Assembly (NCBI RefSeq): GCF_013032445.1
Contig: NZ_WQCA01000005.1
Span: 186,001-250,000 of the forward strand
Reading direction: 5' to 3'
DNA from: Ruegeria arenilitoris
Lineage (GTDB): Bacteria; Pseudomonadota; Alphaproteobacteria; Rhodobacterales; Rhodobacteraceae
DNA length: 64,000 bases
Shown here piece after piece: positions 52,267 to 60,814 of this stretch. Each line of letters begins with the position of its first letter. The first letter of the stretch is position 1. The notes beneath the pieces are model-generated. The model saw only the letters and a program-made list of their open reading frames with translations, ran no database searches and was not told the DNA's origin. Made by a program: the position numbers and the translations under genes.

Positions 52267-53721
52267 ATGAGCACTGTTATCAAGAACGGGACTGTCGTGA
52301 CCGCCGATCTGTCTTACAAGGCGGATGTTTTGGTGGAAGATGGGGTGATCACCGAGATCGGAGTGGATCTGAAGGGTGACAAGGAATTGGATGCGACCGG
52401 GTGCTATGTCATGCCGGGTGGGATCGACCCGCACACTCATCTGGAAATGCCATTCATGGGGACGTACTCCAGCGATGATTTCGAAAGCGGCACGCGCGCG
52501 GCATTGGCGGGGGGCACCACGATGGTGGTGGATTTCGCTCTGCCGAACCCCGGAGAGGGGTTGCTGGATGCGTTGAAACGCTGGGACAACAAATCGACTC
52601 GGGCGAATTGCGACTACTCGTTCCACATGGCCGTGACATGGTGGGGCGAGCAGGTGTTTGATGACATCAAGACGGTGGTCGAGACGCGTGGCATCAACAC
52701 GTTCAAGCACTTCATGGCCTACAAGGGCGCGTTGATGGTGAATGACGATGAACTCTTCGCTTCGTTCAAACGCTTGGCGGAACTCGGCGGAATCGCCATG
52801 GTACACGCTGAGAATGGTGACGTCGTGGCCGAGTTGCAGGCCAAGCTTATGGCCGAAGGCAATACCGGTCCCGAGGCGCACGCCTATTCGCGCCCGCCGC
52901 AGGTGGAAGGCGAGGCCACCAACCGTGCCATCATGATTGCCGATATGGCGGGTGTGCCGCTTTATGTGGTGCACACGTCCTGCGAAGAGGCGCATGAGGC
53001 CATTCGCCGGGCCAAGATGAACGGCAAGCGCGTGTGGGGTGAACCTCTGATCCAGCACCTGACGCTGGATGAAAGCGAGTATTTCCATCACGATTGGGAT
53101 CACGCAGCGCGTCGGGTCATGAGTCCCCCGTTCCGCAACAAGCAGCATCAGGACAGCCTGTGGAACGGTCTGCATTCGGGCACTCTGAGTGTGGTCGCCA
53201 CCGATCACTGCGCGTTCACGACCGAACAGAAACGCTATGGCGTGGGTGATTTTACCAAGATTCCGAACGGTACCGGTGGTCTGGAAGATCGGATGCCGAT
53301 GTTGTGGACGCATGGTGTGAATACTGGGCGGTTGACGATGAACGAGTTCGTCGCGGTGACATCAACAAACATCGCCAAGATCATGAATTGCTATCCGAAA
53401 AAGGGTGCGATCCTCGTGGGCGCGGATGCGGATATCGTGGTTTGGGATCCCGAAAAGACCAAGACTATCAGTGCCGACACGCAGCAATCCTCGATTGACT
53501 ACAACGTGTTCGAGGGTAAAGAGGTCAAAGGTCTGCCGCGCTTTACCCTGACACGCGGTCAGGTGGCGGTGCATGACGGTGAAATTCGCACTCAGGAAGG
53601 GCATGGTGATTTTGTGGCGCGCGAACCCAACGGTCACGTGAACAAGGCGCTAAGCACCTGGAAAGAGCTGACCGCCCCGCGGCCAGTTGAACGGACAGGT
53701 ATCCCGGCAACGGGTGTATGA
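52267..53721 (+). CDS. hydA: Dihydropyrimidinase (D-hydantoinase)
   Basis: This 484-residue cyclic amidohydrolase opens dihydrouracil and dihydrothymine to N-carbamoyl-beta-amino acids. Zinc ligands include H56 and H58 in DPHTHLEMP. The carbamylated lysine is K153 in KHFMAYKGALMV, with VHAENGD, VHTSCEEA and TDHCAFT following. Length and motifs are complete. It follows the amidohydrolase and precedes the importer genes, all on one strand. Confidence 0.95.
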   Translation: MSTVIKNGTVVTADLSYKADVLVEDGVITEIGVDLKGDKELDATGCYVMPGGIDPHTHLEMPFMGTYSSDDFESGTRAALAGGTTMVVDFALPNPGEGLLDALKRWDNKSTRANCDYSFHMAVTWWGEQVFDDIKTVVETRGINTFKHFMAYKGALMVNDDELFASFKRLAELGGIAMVHAENGDVVAELQAKLMAEGNTGPEAHAYSRPPQVEGEATNRAIMIADMAGVPLYVVHTSCEEAHEAIRRAKMNGKRVWGEPLIQHLTLDESEYFHHDWDHAARRVMSPPFRNKQHQDSLWNGLHSGTLSVVATDHCAFTTEQKRYGVGDFTKIPNGTGGLEDRMPMLWTHGVNTGRLTMNEFVAVTSTNIAKIMNCYPKKGAILVGADADIVVWDPEKTKTISADTQQSSIDYNVFEGKEVKGLPRFTLTRGQVAVHDGEIRTQEGHGDFVAREPNGHVNKALSTWKELTAPRPVERTGIPATGV

Positions 53722-53776
53722 TGCGCGCGGGCCGTCGAAGCGGCGGCCCAAAGCCAAACCTTTTCAAGGCAATGGA

Positions 53777-54571
53777 ATGAATACTGAAAGCACTACCCAG
53801 CCCGTGATCGAGGCAAGGCAACTGGATCTCACCTTCCAAACCAATGACGGACCGGTTCACGCGTTGAAAGATGTGAACCTGACCATCGACAAAGGCGATT
53901 TTGTCAGTTTCATCGGCCCCTCGGGCTGCGGGAAGACCACCTTTCTTCGCTGTATCGCAGCGCTGGAGACACCGACCGGAGGGGCGCTGACCGTCAACGG
54001 CATGCCCCCTGATGAAGCAAGGCGGAACCGGGCCTATGGCTATGTGTTTCAAGCGGCGGGTCTGTATCCGTGGCGGACCATTGCCAAGAACATCAAATTG
54101 CCGCTTGAGATCATGGGTTATTCGGCTGCCGAGCAAGAAGAGCGGGTGAGCAAGGTCTTGGAACTAGTTGATCTGGAAGGATTTGGCGGCAAGTTTCCAT
54201 GGCAATTATCCGGCGGGATGCAGCAGCGCGCCAGTATCGCTCGGGCGCTCGCCTTTGATGCTGATATCTTGCTGATGGACGAACCGTTCGGTGCGTTGGA
54301 CGAGATCGTGCGCGATCACCTGAACGAACAGCTTCTGGCGCTTTGGGCTCGGACGGGCAAGACCATAGGTTTCGTGACGCACTCGATCCCCGAGGCGGTG
54401 TATCTCAGCACCAAGATCGTGGTGATGAGCCCACGGCCCGGGCGGATTACGGATGTGATCGACAGCCCTCTACCGAAAGAGCGACCTTTGGATATTCGCG
54501 ATACGCCGGAGTTCATTGAAGTAGCCCATCGCGTGCGTGAAGGTCTGCGAGCGGGGCATTCCGATGAATAG
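53777..54571 (+). CDS. ABC importer ATPase, nitrate/taurine/pyrimidine type
   Basis: The 264-residue ATPase has Walker A GPSGCGKT (47-54), signature LSGGMQQR and Walker B LLMDEPFGALDE. It belongs to the SsuB/TauB branch that works with NMT1-type binding proteins. I start at the ATG at 53777 (AAGG upstream) rather than at an open frame that overlaps hydA. It overlaps the first permease by eight bases. Its place in the pyrimidine operon suggests import of pyrimidines or hydantoin-like precursors. Confidence 0.92.
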   Translation: MNTESTTQPVIEARQLDLTFQTNDGPVHALKDVNLTIDKGDFVSFIGPSGCGKTTFLRCIAALETPTGGALTVNGMPPDEARRNRAYGYVFQAAGLYPWRTIAKNIKLPLEIMGYSAAEQEERVSKVLELVDLEGFGGKFPWQLSGGMQQRASIARALAFDADILLMDEPFGALDEIVRDHLNEQLLALWARTGKTIGFVTHSIPEAVYLSTKIVVMSPRPGRITDVIDSPLPKERPLDIRDTPEFIEVAHRVREGLRAGHSDE

Positions 54572-55496
54572 TGCTGGCATCAGAGCTATTTGGGCCGTCC
54601 TGACTGTTGTTGGCGTCATTGTCCTGTTCTGGTACGCCGCAAGCGTGCCAATGAACATCAAAGGCGTTTTGAATGAATTCGAGCGGGCCGGAGAAGAGGT
54701 CGATCCGCCAAAGTCGGTCGATCGGCGCGACATGAGCGAGTTCGAACTGGTCATCGACAACCCCTACGCAATTGACGAAACCTGGGAGCAGGAGCGTCCG
54801 CGTCTGCCTGCCCCGCATCAGGTGGCAGAAGAGTTGTGGGACACAACGGTCGAGAAGAAGATCTCCTCGAAAAGGTCTTTGATCTATCATTCCTGGGTGA
54901 CGCTGAGTGCCACTATGCTGGGGTTCGCGATTGGCACTGGGCTGGGCATTTTGCTGGCCGTGGGGATTGTCCATAGCCGCGTGATGGACTTGTCTGTGAT
55001 GCCCTGGGCCATCGTCAGCCAGACAATTCCGATCATCGCACTGGCACCAATGATCATCGTGGTTTTGTACTCGGTAGGGATTCAAGGGATCATTCCTAAG
55101 GCGATCATCTCGGCCTATCTAAGCTTCTTCCCGGTCGTGGTCGGCATGGTCAAAGGCCTGCGCAGCCCGGATGCGATGCAGTTGGACTTGCTTCGGACGT
55201 ATAACGCCAGCCGTTCGCAGGGATTTTGGAAGCTGCGCTTGCCCGCCTCGATGCCGTACTTGTTCACTTCGCTCAAGATCGGTATCGCGGCGTCCCTCGT
55301 TGGGGCCATCGTCGGTGAATTGCCGACTGGCGCGGTTGCCGGTCTGGGCGCGCGTCTGCTGGCGGGCAGCTATTACGGTCAGACGGTGCAAATCTGGTCG
55401 GCATTATTTGCCGCGGCCATTCTGGCGGCCTGTCTGGTCGGATTGCTGGGATTGGTCGAGCGGACAGTTCTTAAGCGGATGGGGATGGCGCAATGA
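54564..55496 (+). CDS. ABC importer permease 1
   Basis: The 310-residue inner-membrane protein has the BPD_transp_1 core with the EAA-like loop TYNASRSQGFWKLRLPASMP. An unusual hydrophilic segment of about 70 residues follows the first transmembrane helix (residues about 30-100) and may form a periplasmic domain. The start overlaps the ATPase stop (ATGAATAG), and its stop overlaps the next permease (ATGA). Confidence 0.9.
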   Translation: MNSAGIRAIWAVLTVVGVIVLFWYAASVPMNIKGVLNEFERAGEEVDPPKSVDRRDMSEFELVIDNPYAIDETWEQERPRLPAPHQVAEELWDTTVEKKISSKRSLIYHSWVTLSATMLGFAIGTGLGILLAVGIVHSRVMDLSVMPWAIVSQTIPIIALAPMIIVVLYSVGIQGIIPKAIISAYLSFFPVVVGMVKGLRSPDAMQLDLLRTYNASRSQGFWKLRLPASMPYLFTSLKIGIAASLVGAIVGELPTGAVAGLGARLLAGSYYGQTVQIWSALFAAAILAACLVGLLGLVERTVLKRMGMAQ

Positions 55497-56338
55497 CTCT
55501 TGTTTTTTGTGCAATCCTTCTGTGGCTTTTCGGCTGGTGGTTAAACAGTCGCTTGGCCAGCGGTCCCTATGCCGATACTCGGATAGTACGGTTTGTGGCA
55601 CCGCTGGTATTCGGCCTGACCGTGATTGGTATCTGGGAGCTGGTGGTGCGCGGCCTCGAAGTGCCATTGGTCATCCTGCCCGCGCCGTCATTGATCGCAG
55701 TGCGCTTTGCCGACAGCCTGCCGACCCTGTGGGCCGATTTCGTTCAGACCATCATCAAAGGCGCGCTCAGCGGCTATATCATTGGTTGCGGATCAGCCTT
55801 CCTGATGGCGATTGCGGTGGACCGCTGGGATTTCCTGCGCCTCGGGCTGCTGCCGGTCGGGAACTTTGTGGCGGCGCTGCCGATTGTGGGCACGGCCCCC
55901 ATTCTGGTGATGTGGTTTGGGTTTGACTGGCACTCCAAGGCCGCTGTGGTCGTGGTGATGGTATTCTTCCCGATGCTAGTGAACACCGTGGCCGGTCTGC
56001 GCGAGGCCACGGCCATGCAGCGCGACCTGATGGAGACCTACGCGGCGACCTATTGGCAGAGCTTTCTGAAACTCCGCCTTCCAGCGGCGATGCCGTTTAT
56101 TTTCAATGGCCTAAAGATTTCTACCACTCTGGCCCTGATCGGCGCTATCGTGGCCGAGTTCTTTGGTTCGCCAACCCTTGGTATGGGGTTCCGGATCTCA
56201 ACCAGCGTCGGGCAACTCTCGCTGGATATGGTCTGGGCCGAGATCGTCGTGGCCGCTTTGGCCGGGACGGCGTTCTATGGGCTGGTCGCAATGATCGAAA
56301 AGGCGGTGACGTTCTGGCACCCGTCGCAACGCGGATAA
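55493..56338 (+). CDS. ABC importer permease 2
   Basis: This 281-residue inner-membrane protein has about six helices and the EAA-like loop TYAATYWQSFLKLRLPAAMP. It is a clear paralogue of the preceding permease, and the two probably form a heterodimer. It overlaps that gene by four bases. Confidence 0.92.
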   Translation: MTLVFCAILLWLFGWWLNSRLASGPYADTRIVRFVAPLVFGLTVIGIWELVVRGLEVPLVILPAPSLIAVRFADSLPTLWADFVQTIIKGALSGYIIGCGSAFLMAIAVDRWDFLRLGLLPVGNFVAALPIVGTAPILVMWFGFDWHSKAAVVVVMVFFPMLVNTVAGLREATAMQRDLMETYAATYWQSFLKLRLPAAMPFIFNGLKISTTLALIGAIVAEFFGSPTLGMGFRISTSVGQLSLDMVWAEIVVAALAGTAFYGLVAMIEKAVTFWHPSQRG

Positions 56339-56353
56339 CAAGACTTCAACAGA

Positions 56354-56367
56354 CCCCGAAAACGGGG
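56354..56367 (+). other. Short intercistronic hairpin before the binding-protein gene
   Basis: CCCCG-AAAA-CGGGG forms a tight stem 16 bases after the permease stop. Hairpins like this often stabilise the mRNA of binding-protein genes, which are needed in excess. This is inferred from position. Confidence 0.4.
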
Positions 56368-56391
56368 CACCAACAACTAGGAGATATGAAG

Positions 56392-57381
56392 ATGAACAAG
56401 CTACTCAGCGGAGCGGTCGCCGCCTTCAGCCTGGCAGCCAGTGCTGCCTTGGCGGCGGATGAGGTGACACTGCAGCTCAAATGGGTCACGCAGGCGCAAT
56501 TTGCGGGTTACTACGTGGCCAAGGACAAGGGCTTCTATGAGGAAGAGGGTCTGGACGTCACCATTCTACCCGGTGGCCCGGATATCGCACCGACGCAGGT
56601 GATCGCGGGTGGCGGCGCGGATGTGACCGTCGAATGGATGCCTGCCGCGCTGGCTGCGCGCGAAAAGGGTCTGCCGCTGGTCAACATCGCGCAGCCGTTC
56701 AAAAGCTCGGGCATGATGCTGACCTGCTGGAAGGATGCCGGGATTGCCTCGCCTGAGGATCTGAAAAACCGCACGCTGGGCGTTTGGTTCTTTGGCAACG
56801 AATTTCCCTTCATGAGCTGGATGAGCCAGCTAGGCATCGACACAGGTGGCAAAAGCGAAAGCGGTGTTGAGGTTCTGAAACAGGGCTTCAACGTCGATCC
56901 TCTGCTGCAGCGTCAGGCTGATTGTATCAGCACCATGACCTACAACGAATACTGGCAGGTCATTGATGCAGGCGTTAGCCCGGATGAGCTGGTGACCTTC
57001 AAATACGAAGATCAGGGTGTCGCCACGCTTGAAGACGGCCTTTACGTTCTGGAAGAAAACCTGAGCGACGCGGCATTCACCGATAAGATGGAGCGCTTTG
57101 TTCGTGCCTCGATGAAGGGCTGGAAATACGCCGAGGAGAACCCGGACGAGGCCGCCGACATCGTGCTGGAAAACGATGCCACCGGTGCCCAGACCGAAGA
57201 GCATCAGAAACGTATGATGGGCGAGATTGCCAAGCTGACCGCCGGTTCGAATGGCGCGCTGGATCCGGCGGATTTCGAACGCACGGTGGGCACTCTGCTG
57301 GCCGGTGGATCTGACCCGGTGATCACCAAGCAGCCCGAGGGCGCCTGGACCCATCAGATCACGGATGCGGCTCTGAACTGA
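56392..57381 (+). CDS. NMT1/THI5-like periplasmic substrate-binding protein
   Basis: This 329-residue protein has a signal peptide (MNKLLSGAVAAFSLAASAALA) and the NMT1 opening LQLKWVTQAQFAGYYVAKDK, followed by GFYEEEGLDVTILPGG. AGGAG is eight bases before the ATG at 56392. The family binds pyrimidine-like compounds (thiamine precursors, riboflavin, hydroxymethylpyrimidine). In this operon a pyrimidine or hydantoin ligand is most likely. Confidence 0.92.
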   Translation: MNKLLSGAVAAFSLAASAALAADEVTLQLKWVTQAQFAGYYVAKDKGFYEEEGLDVTILPGGPDIAPTQVIAGGGADVTVEWMPAALAAREKGLPLVNIAQPFKSSGMMLTCWKDAGIASPEDLKNRTLGVWFFGNEFPFMSWMSQLGIDTGGKSESGVEVLKQGFNVDPLLQRQADCISTMTYNEYWQVIDAGVSPDELVTFKYEDQGVATLEDGLYVLEENLSDAAFTDKMERFVRASMKGWKYAEENPDEAADIVLENDATGAQTEEHQKRMMGEIAKLTAGSNGALDPADFERTVGTLLAGGSDPVITKQPEGAWTHQITDAALN

Positions 57382-57404
57382 TCCCTTACCAATCCTTGAA
57401 CATG

Positions 57405-57430
57405 CGCGGTTCCAATCGGGGCCGCGTTTT
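57405..57430 (+). terminator. Terminator of the pyrimidine operon
   Basis: CGCGGTTCC pairs with GGGGCCGCG (two G-T pairs) over a four-base loop and is followed by TTTTCATTTT. It lies 23 bases after the binding-protein stop. Confidence 0.85.
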
Positions 57431-57500
57431 CATTTTGATATGTCGGAAACGTGTCTGTACTTGGCTCTGAAAAAGGCTAGTATTATCCTGTAATTGGGCG

Positions 57501-57516
57501 CATTTCATACGAAATG
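57501..57516. promoter_or_regulatory. Palindrome at the tupB start, candidate operator
   Basis: CATTTC-atac-GAAATG is a perfect 6-bp-arm palindrome in the short gap between the pyrimidine terminator and tupB. Its right arm contains the upstream ATG of the tupB frame (57514). A regulator bound here would block the transporter promoter. The HTH-PBP protein encoded at 59816-60688 is the natural candidate, by inference. Confidence 0.35.
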
Positions 57517-57534
57517 TTGATCATCGGGAATAAA

Positions 57535-58248
57535 ATGCAGGGATTTGCATCAGAATTCAACTCAGCCGTGTCTCTTGTCCTCCGAGGGGATGCAGAGTTG
57601 TGGGCGATTGTGCTCTTATCCCTGAAAGTTTCCATCTTCGCAGTGCTGATTTCGGCTCTGATCGGTATGCCTGTCGGGGCCGCACTGGCGGTTGCACGGT
57701 TTCCGGGACGGCGGGCTTTGATTGTGCTGATGAACGCCCTGATGGGGTTCCCGCCGGTTGTTGTGGGCTTGCTGGTCTATCTGATACTATCGCGCTCGGG
57801 GCCGTTGGGTGTTCTTGAACTGCTCTATACACCGACCGCGATGATCATCGCTCAAGTGGTGCTGGTCACGCCTATTGTCGCCGCGCTGACCCGGCAAGTG
57901 GTCGAGATGCTGGCCGAGGAGTATTCAGAGCAGCTGCGCTCATTGGGCGTGTCGCGACTGGCCTCAGTGCCGGTGCTTTTGTGGGATGCGCGATTGGCGC
58001 TGGTCACCGCATTGCTGGCCGGATTTGGCCGGGCAATTGCCGAGGTCGGAGCGGTGATCATCGTCGGCGGCAATATCAACCACGTGACCCGGGTGATGAC
58101 GACGGCCATTGCACTTGAGACGTCCAAGGGCAATCTGGCGCTGGCCTTGGCGTTGGGGGCCATTCTGATCGGCATCGCCGTGGCGGTGAACGCTTTGGTC
58201 AGCACGCTCAGCCTGCGGGCCGATCAGGAGGGGTTGCGCCATGCGTGA
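57535..58248 (+). CDS. tupB: Tungstate ABC transporter permease TupB
   Basis: This protein of about 237 residues is a polytopic permease of the TupB/CysTW type, with MNALMGFPPVVVGLLVYLIL and EYSEQLRSLGVSRLASVPV as the cytoplasmic coupling loop. AIAEVGAVIIVGGNINHVTR is highly typical of tungstate/molybdate permeases. The ATG at 57535 is preferred; an ATG at 57514 sits inside the palindrome and has no ribosome site. It overlaps tupC by eight bases. Confidence 0.92.
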   Translation: MQGFASEFNSAVSLVLRGDAELWAIVLLSLKVSIFAVLISALIGMPVGAALAVARFPGRRALIVLMNALMGFPPVVVGLLVYLILSRSGPLGVLELLYTPTAMIIAQVVLVTPIVAALTRQVVEMLAEEYSEQLRSLGVSRLASVPVLLWDARLALVTALLAGFGRAIAEVGAVIIVGGNINHVTRVMTTAIALETSKGNLALALALGAILIGIAVAVNALVSTLSLRADQEGLRHA

Positions 58249-58975
58249 TCTGGTCCATGATATGGCAAGCTGTCTTTCGGTCGACGGGGTGCGGATCACC
58301 CGCAAGGGCAAGGCATTGCTGGATGTGCCACACCTGTCGCTGGATGGGCCGGGACCGACCCTGATCCTTGGTCCGAACGGTTCGGGCAAAAGCCTGTTGC
58401 TGCGCTGCTTGCACGGGCTGATCATGCCTGATCGCGGGCAGGTCCGGCAGGACGGGATGATCCTGAACGCCGAACACAAGGCGCGGCAAGCGATGGTGTT
58501 TCAGCAACCCGTACTGCTACGCCGGTCGGTTGCGGCCAATCTGGACTTTGTGCTGAAACGGCAGGGACTAGCCCGTAGCATCCGCAAAGCCCGTATCGAA
58601 GAGTTGCTGACCGAAGGCGGGCTGGACGGCAAGGCCCGGCAATCCGCGCGGTCCCTGTCCGGAGGCGAGGCACAACGGCTGGCGATCCTGCGCGCTCTCG
58701 CGTTGGACCCCGAAACGCTGTTTCTGGACGAACCCACCAGCGCGCTGGACCCCAGCGCCACGCAGATGATCGAACGGATGATCCTGCGCGCCTCGACCCG
58801 AGGGGTTCGCATCGTCATGGTCACGCATGACATCGGGCAGGCTCGGCGGTTGGCCGCCGATATCGTGATGATGCAGGGCGGCCATGTAGTTGAGCACGGT
58901 GCTGCCAAACAGATACTGGATGCCCCCGAAAGTGATGCCTCGCGTCGGTATTTGGCCGGTGGTCTGGTGACTTAA
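58241..58975 (+). CDS. tupC: Tungstate ABC transporter ATPase TupC
   Basis: The 244-residue ATPase has Walker A GPNGSGKS, signature LSGGEAQR and Walker B LFLDEPTSALDP. It is the energy subunit of the tungstate importer, and its start overlaps the tupB stop, so the two are co-translated. Confidence 0.92.
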   Translation: MRDLVHDMASCLSVDGVRITRKGKALLDVPHLSLDGPGPTLILGPNGSGKSLLLRCLHGLIMPDRGQVRQDGMILNAEHKARQAMVFQQPVLLRRSVAANLDFVLKRQGLARSIRKARIEELLTEGGLDGKARQSARSLSGGEAQRLAILRALALDPETLFLDEPTSALDPSATQMIERMILRASTRGVRIVMVTHDIGQARRLAADIVMMQGGHVVEHGAAKQILDAPESDASRRYLAGGLVT

Positions 58976-58993
58976 TAAAATATGGAGATCGAA

Positions 58994-59809
58994 ATGATCC
59001 GGAATATTGTTCGGGCAGCATTGGTAACTCTTGGCCTGACAGTGACGTCAGTCAGCGCCGAAGAGGCTTTCATCGTCGTGCAATCGACAACATCGACCCA
59101 GAACTCGGGCCTGTTGGATTACATCCTGCCGGGGTTTGAGGCTGAGACGGGCATCGACGTACGTGTCGTGGCGGTTGGCACCGGGCAGGCGATCCGAAAC
59201 GCCATTAACGGGGATGGCGACGTGTTGCTGGTACATGCCAAACAGGCCGAGGAGCAATTCGTCGCGGATGGTTGGGGCGTTGAGCGGTTCGACGTGATGT
59301 ATAACGATTTCGTTCTGGTCGGGCCGGAATCGGACCCGGCGAAGGTGAAAGATGGTACTGATATCGTGGTGGCTTTGCGCGCTGTGGCCGAGGCCGAAGC
59401 GCCCTTTGCCTCGCGTGGGGATGACAGTGGAACCCACAAGGCCGAGATGCGTCTGTGGAGCGCCGCCGGTGCCGATCCGACCGAGGCTTCAGGTGAGTGG
59501 TATCGTGAGACGGGCTCGGGCATGGGGGCGACACTCAACGTGGCCAGCGGGATGGACGCCTACGCGTTGACGGATCGCGCCACGTGGCAGTCCTTTGGAA
59601 ACAAAGGCAAACTCGAAGTTTTGGTCGAGGGCGATCCGCGGTTGTTCAACCAATATGGTGTCATCCTTGTGAACCCTGAAAAACACCCGCGTGTGCGGGC
59701 CGCTGCGGGGCAGAGATTCGTCGATTGGCTTATCGGGCCCGACGGGCAGGCGGCGATTGAATCCTACAAGCTGGAAGGCCAGCAACTGTTCTTTCCCAAC
59801 GCTAAGTGA
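58994..59809 (+). CDS. tupA: Tungstate-binding periplasmic protein TupA
   Basis: This 271-residue protein has a signal peptide (IVRAALVTLGLTVTSVSA) and the TupA ligand motif TTSTQNSGLLD, then FASRGDDSGTHKAE. Both motifs supply oxyanion contacts in TupA. GGAGATCG precedes the ATG at 58994. The order permease-ATPase-binding protein is uncommon, since tupA usually comes first. It converges on the regulator gene with six bases between the stops. Confidence 0.93.
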   Translation: MIRNIVRAALVTLGLTVTSVSAEEAFIVVQSTTSTQNSGLLDYILPGFEAETGIDVRVVAVGTGQAIRNAINGDGDVLLVHAKQAEEQFVADGWGVERFDVMYNDFVLVGPESDPAKVKDGTDIVVALRAVAEAEAPFASRGDDSGTHKAEMRLWSAAGADPTEASGEWYRETGSGMGATLNVASGMDAYALTDRATWQSFGNKGKLEVLVEGDPRLFNQYGVILVNPEKHPRVRAAAGQRFVDWLIGPDGQAAIESYKLEGQQLFFPNAK

Positions 59810-59815
59810 CCAAGG

Positions 59816-60688
59816 TTAACCACTCGCCCCGTTGTGGTGGATCGTGCCCCGACCGGACAGATCATAACCTCCGAATTCGGCGGCGCGGGTGGTAAAACGG
59901 TCCGATTGCACGAACCCAAGCAGTTTGAGCATCGGGTCGTCGAAATAGGCCCGGCGCCAGATCGCAAGGTCCAGACGTTCGGAATGGGTCGGGGTAAAGC
60001 CCAGATCATAGAGGCCGGCCAAAGCACCCAGTCCGAATCCGGCATCGGCCTTACTGTCATGCAGGGCAATGGCCAGTTCCTCTTCTGTGCGGGCACAGGT
60101 GGGCAGGGCGTCCAGATCCTCACGCGTTAGGCCGTAGGCTTTGAGCTGCGCGTCTAACAACCGTTGGCTGGCGGCACTGTCCTGCCGTAGGATTACTCGG
60201 CGACCTTTCAGGTCTGCAAATCCTGAAATATCGGTGACACCGGGCGCCAGCAGTAATCCGCGCTGCCTTTGCGCGATTTCATACAGGATAACCGGGGCCT
60301 CTCCCAGATTGTCGCGCAGGGTCTGCGTGTTGAACCCTTCGTCTTCGTGAATATGCAAAGCGGCGGCTTGCGCTGTGCGGTCCTTCAGGCGGTTCAAGCC
60401 ATCGAACGAGCCGTCGTAATAGGTGGCCAGACCCGAGCCGCTTTCGCGCAAGGCCCAATCCAGCAGCGGATCGTGGCTGCCGGCGACAATCGGGGGCAGG
60501 GGTGGTTCGGCTACCTGCGGGCCAGAACGGGAGGCGTTCAGCCACGCGATGACTTCGGCCCGGGGAAACAGCAGCTTGCCCATGGCGCGCACGCAGGGCA
60601 CCTCGCCAGAGGAAGCCAGATCATAGGCCTTACGCTCGCCAATGCGCAGCAGGTCGGCCAGTTCTTTGGTCGTCAAATATTCGGGCAT
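59816..60688 (-). CDS. HTH regulator with periplasmic-binding-protein-like sensor domain
   Basis: The 290-residue protein joins an excisionase/MerR-type HTH (LTTKELADLLRIGERKAYDL, KLLFPRAEVIAWL) to a C-terminal PBP-like domain (PVILYEIAQRQRGLLLAPGV, RVILRQDSAASQRLLDAQLK). This PBP_like architecture is often found with molybdate/tungstate genes and is thought to sense the oxyanion or the cofactor. It is the last gene of the formate dehydrogenase operon (its ATG immediately follows the preceding stop) and converges on tupA. Control of both units is inferred. Confidence 0.85.
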   Translation of the reverse strand: MPEYLTTKELADLLRIGERKAYDLASSGEVPCVRAMGKLLFPRAEVIAWLNASRSGPQVAEPPLPPIVAGSHDPLLDWALRESGSGLATYYDGSFDGLNRLKDRTAQAAALHIHEDEGFNTQTLRDNLGEAPVILYEIAQRQRGLLLAPGVTDISGFADLKGRRVILRQDSAASQRLLDAQLKAYGLTREDLDALPTCARTEEELAIALHDSKADAGFGLGALAGLYDLGFTPTHSERLDLAIWRRAYFDDPMLKLLGFVQSDRFTTRAAEFGGYDLSGRGTIHHNGASG

Positions 60689-60814
60689 TCAGTCGAGCCG
60701 CACCGCCGTACCGGAGCCAGCGTCCGCAGCGCTGAACCCGATCTGTTGCAGTGTGATTGGCGCGGCGACAGTGATCACGACCATTGCGGCCACAGCGGCA
60801 AGAAAGGCTTTCAT
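60689..60814 (-). CDS. 41-residue single-pass membrane peptide in the formate dehydrogenase operon
   Basis: An ATG at 60814 overlaps the stop of the WD40-cytochrome gene (ATGA), and the TGA at 60689 abuts the ATG of the regulator. The product MKAFLAAVAAMVVITVAAPI, then TLQQIGFSAADAGSGTAVRL and a final D, is a hydrophobic helix or signal-like segment followed by a short periplasmic tail. The tight coupling on both sides supports it as a real gene. Function is unknown; a small assembly or stability subunit of the dehydrogenase is possible. Confidence 0.7.
   Translation of the reverse strand: MKAFLAAVAAMVVITVAAPITLQQIGFSAADAGSGTAVRLD

Noticed and set aside
53687..53776. Upstream extension of the ABC ATPase frame into hydA
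   Set aside because: It overlaps the hydA 3' end by 35 bases without a ribosome site, and the conserved ATPase start is at 53777.
57431..57534. Possible molybdenum/tungsten-cofactor riboswitch before tupB
   Set aside because: The interval is about 100 bases and lacks the multi-stem Moco RNA fold. Only a short palindrome is evident.
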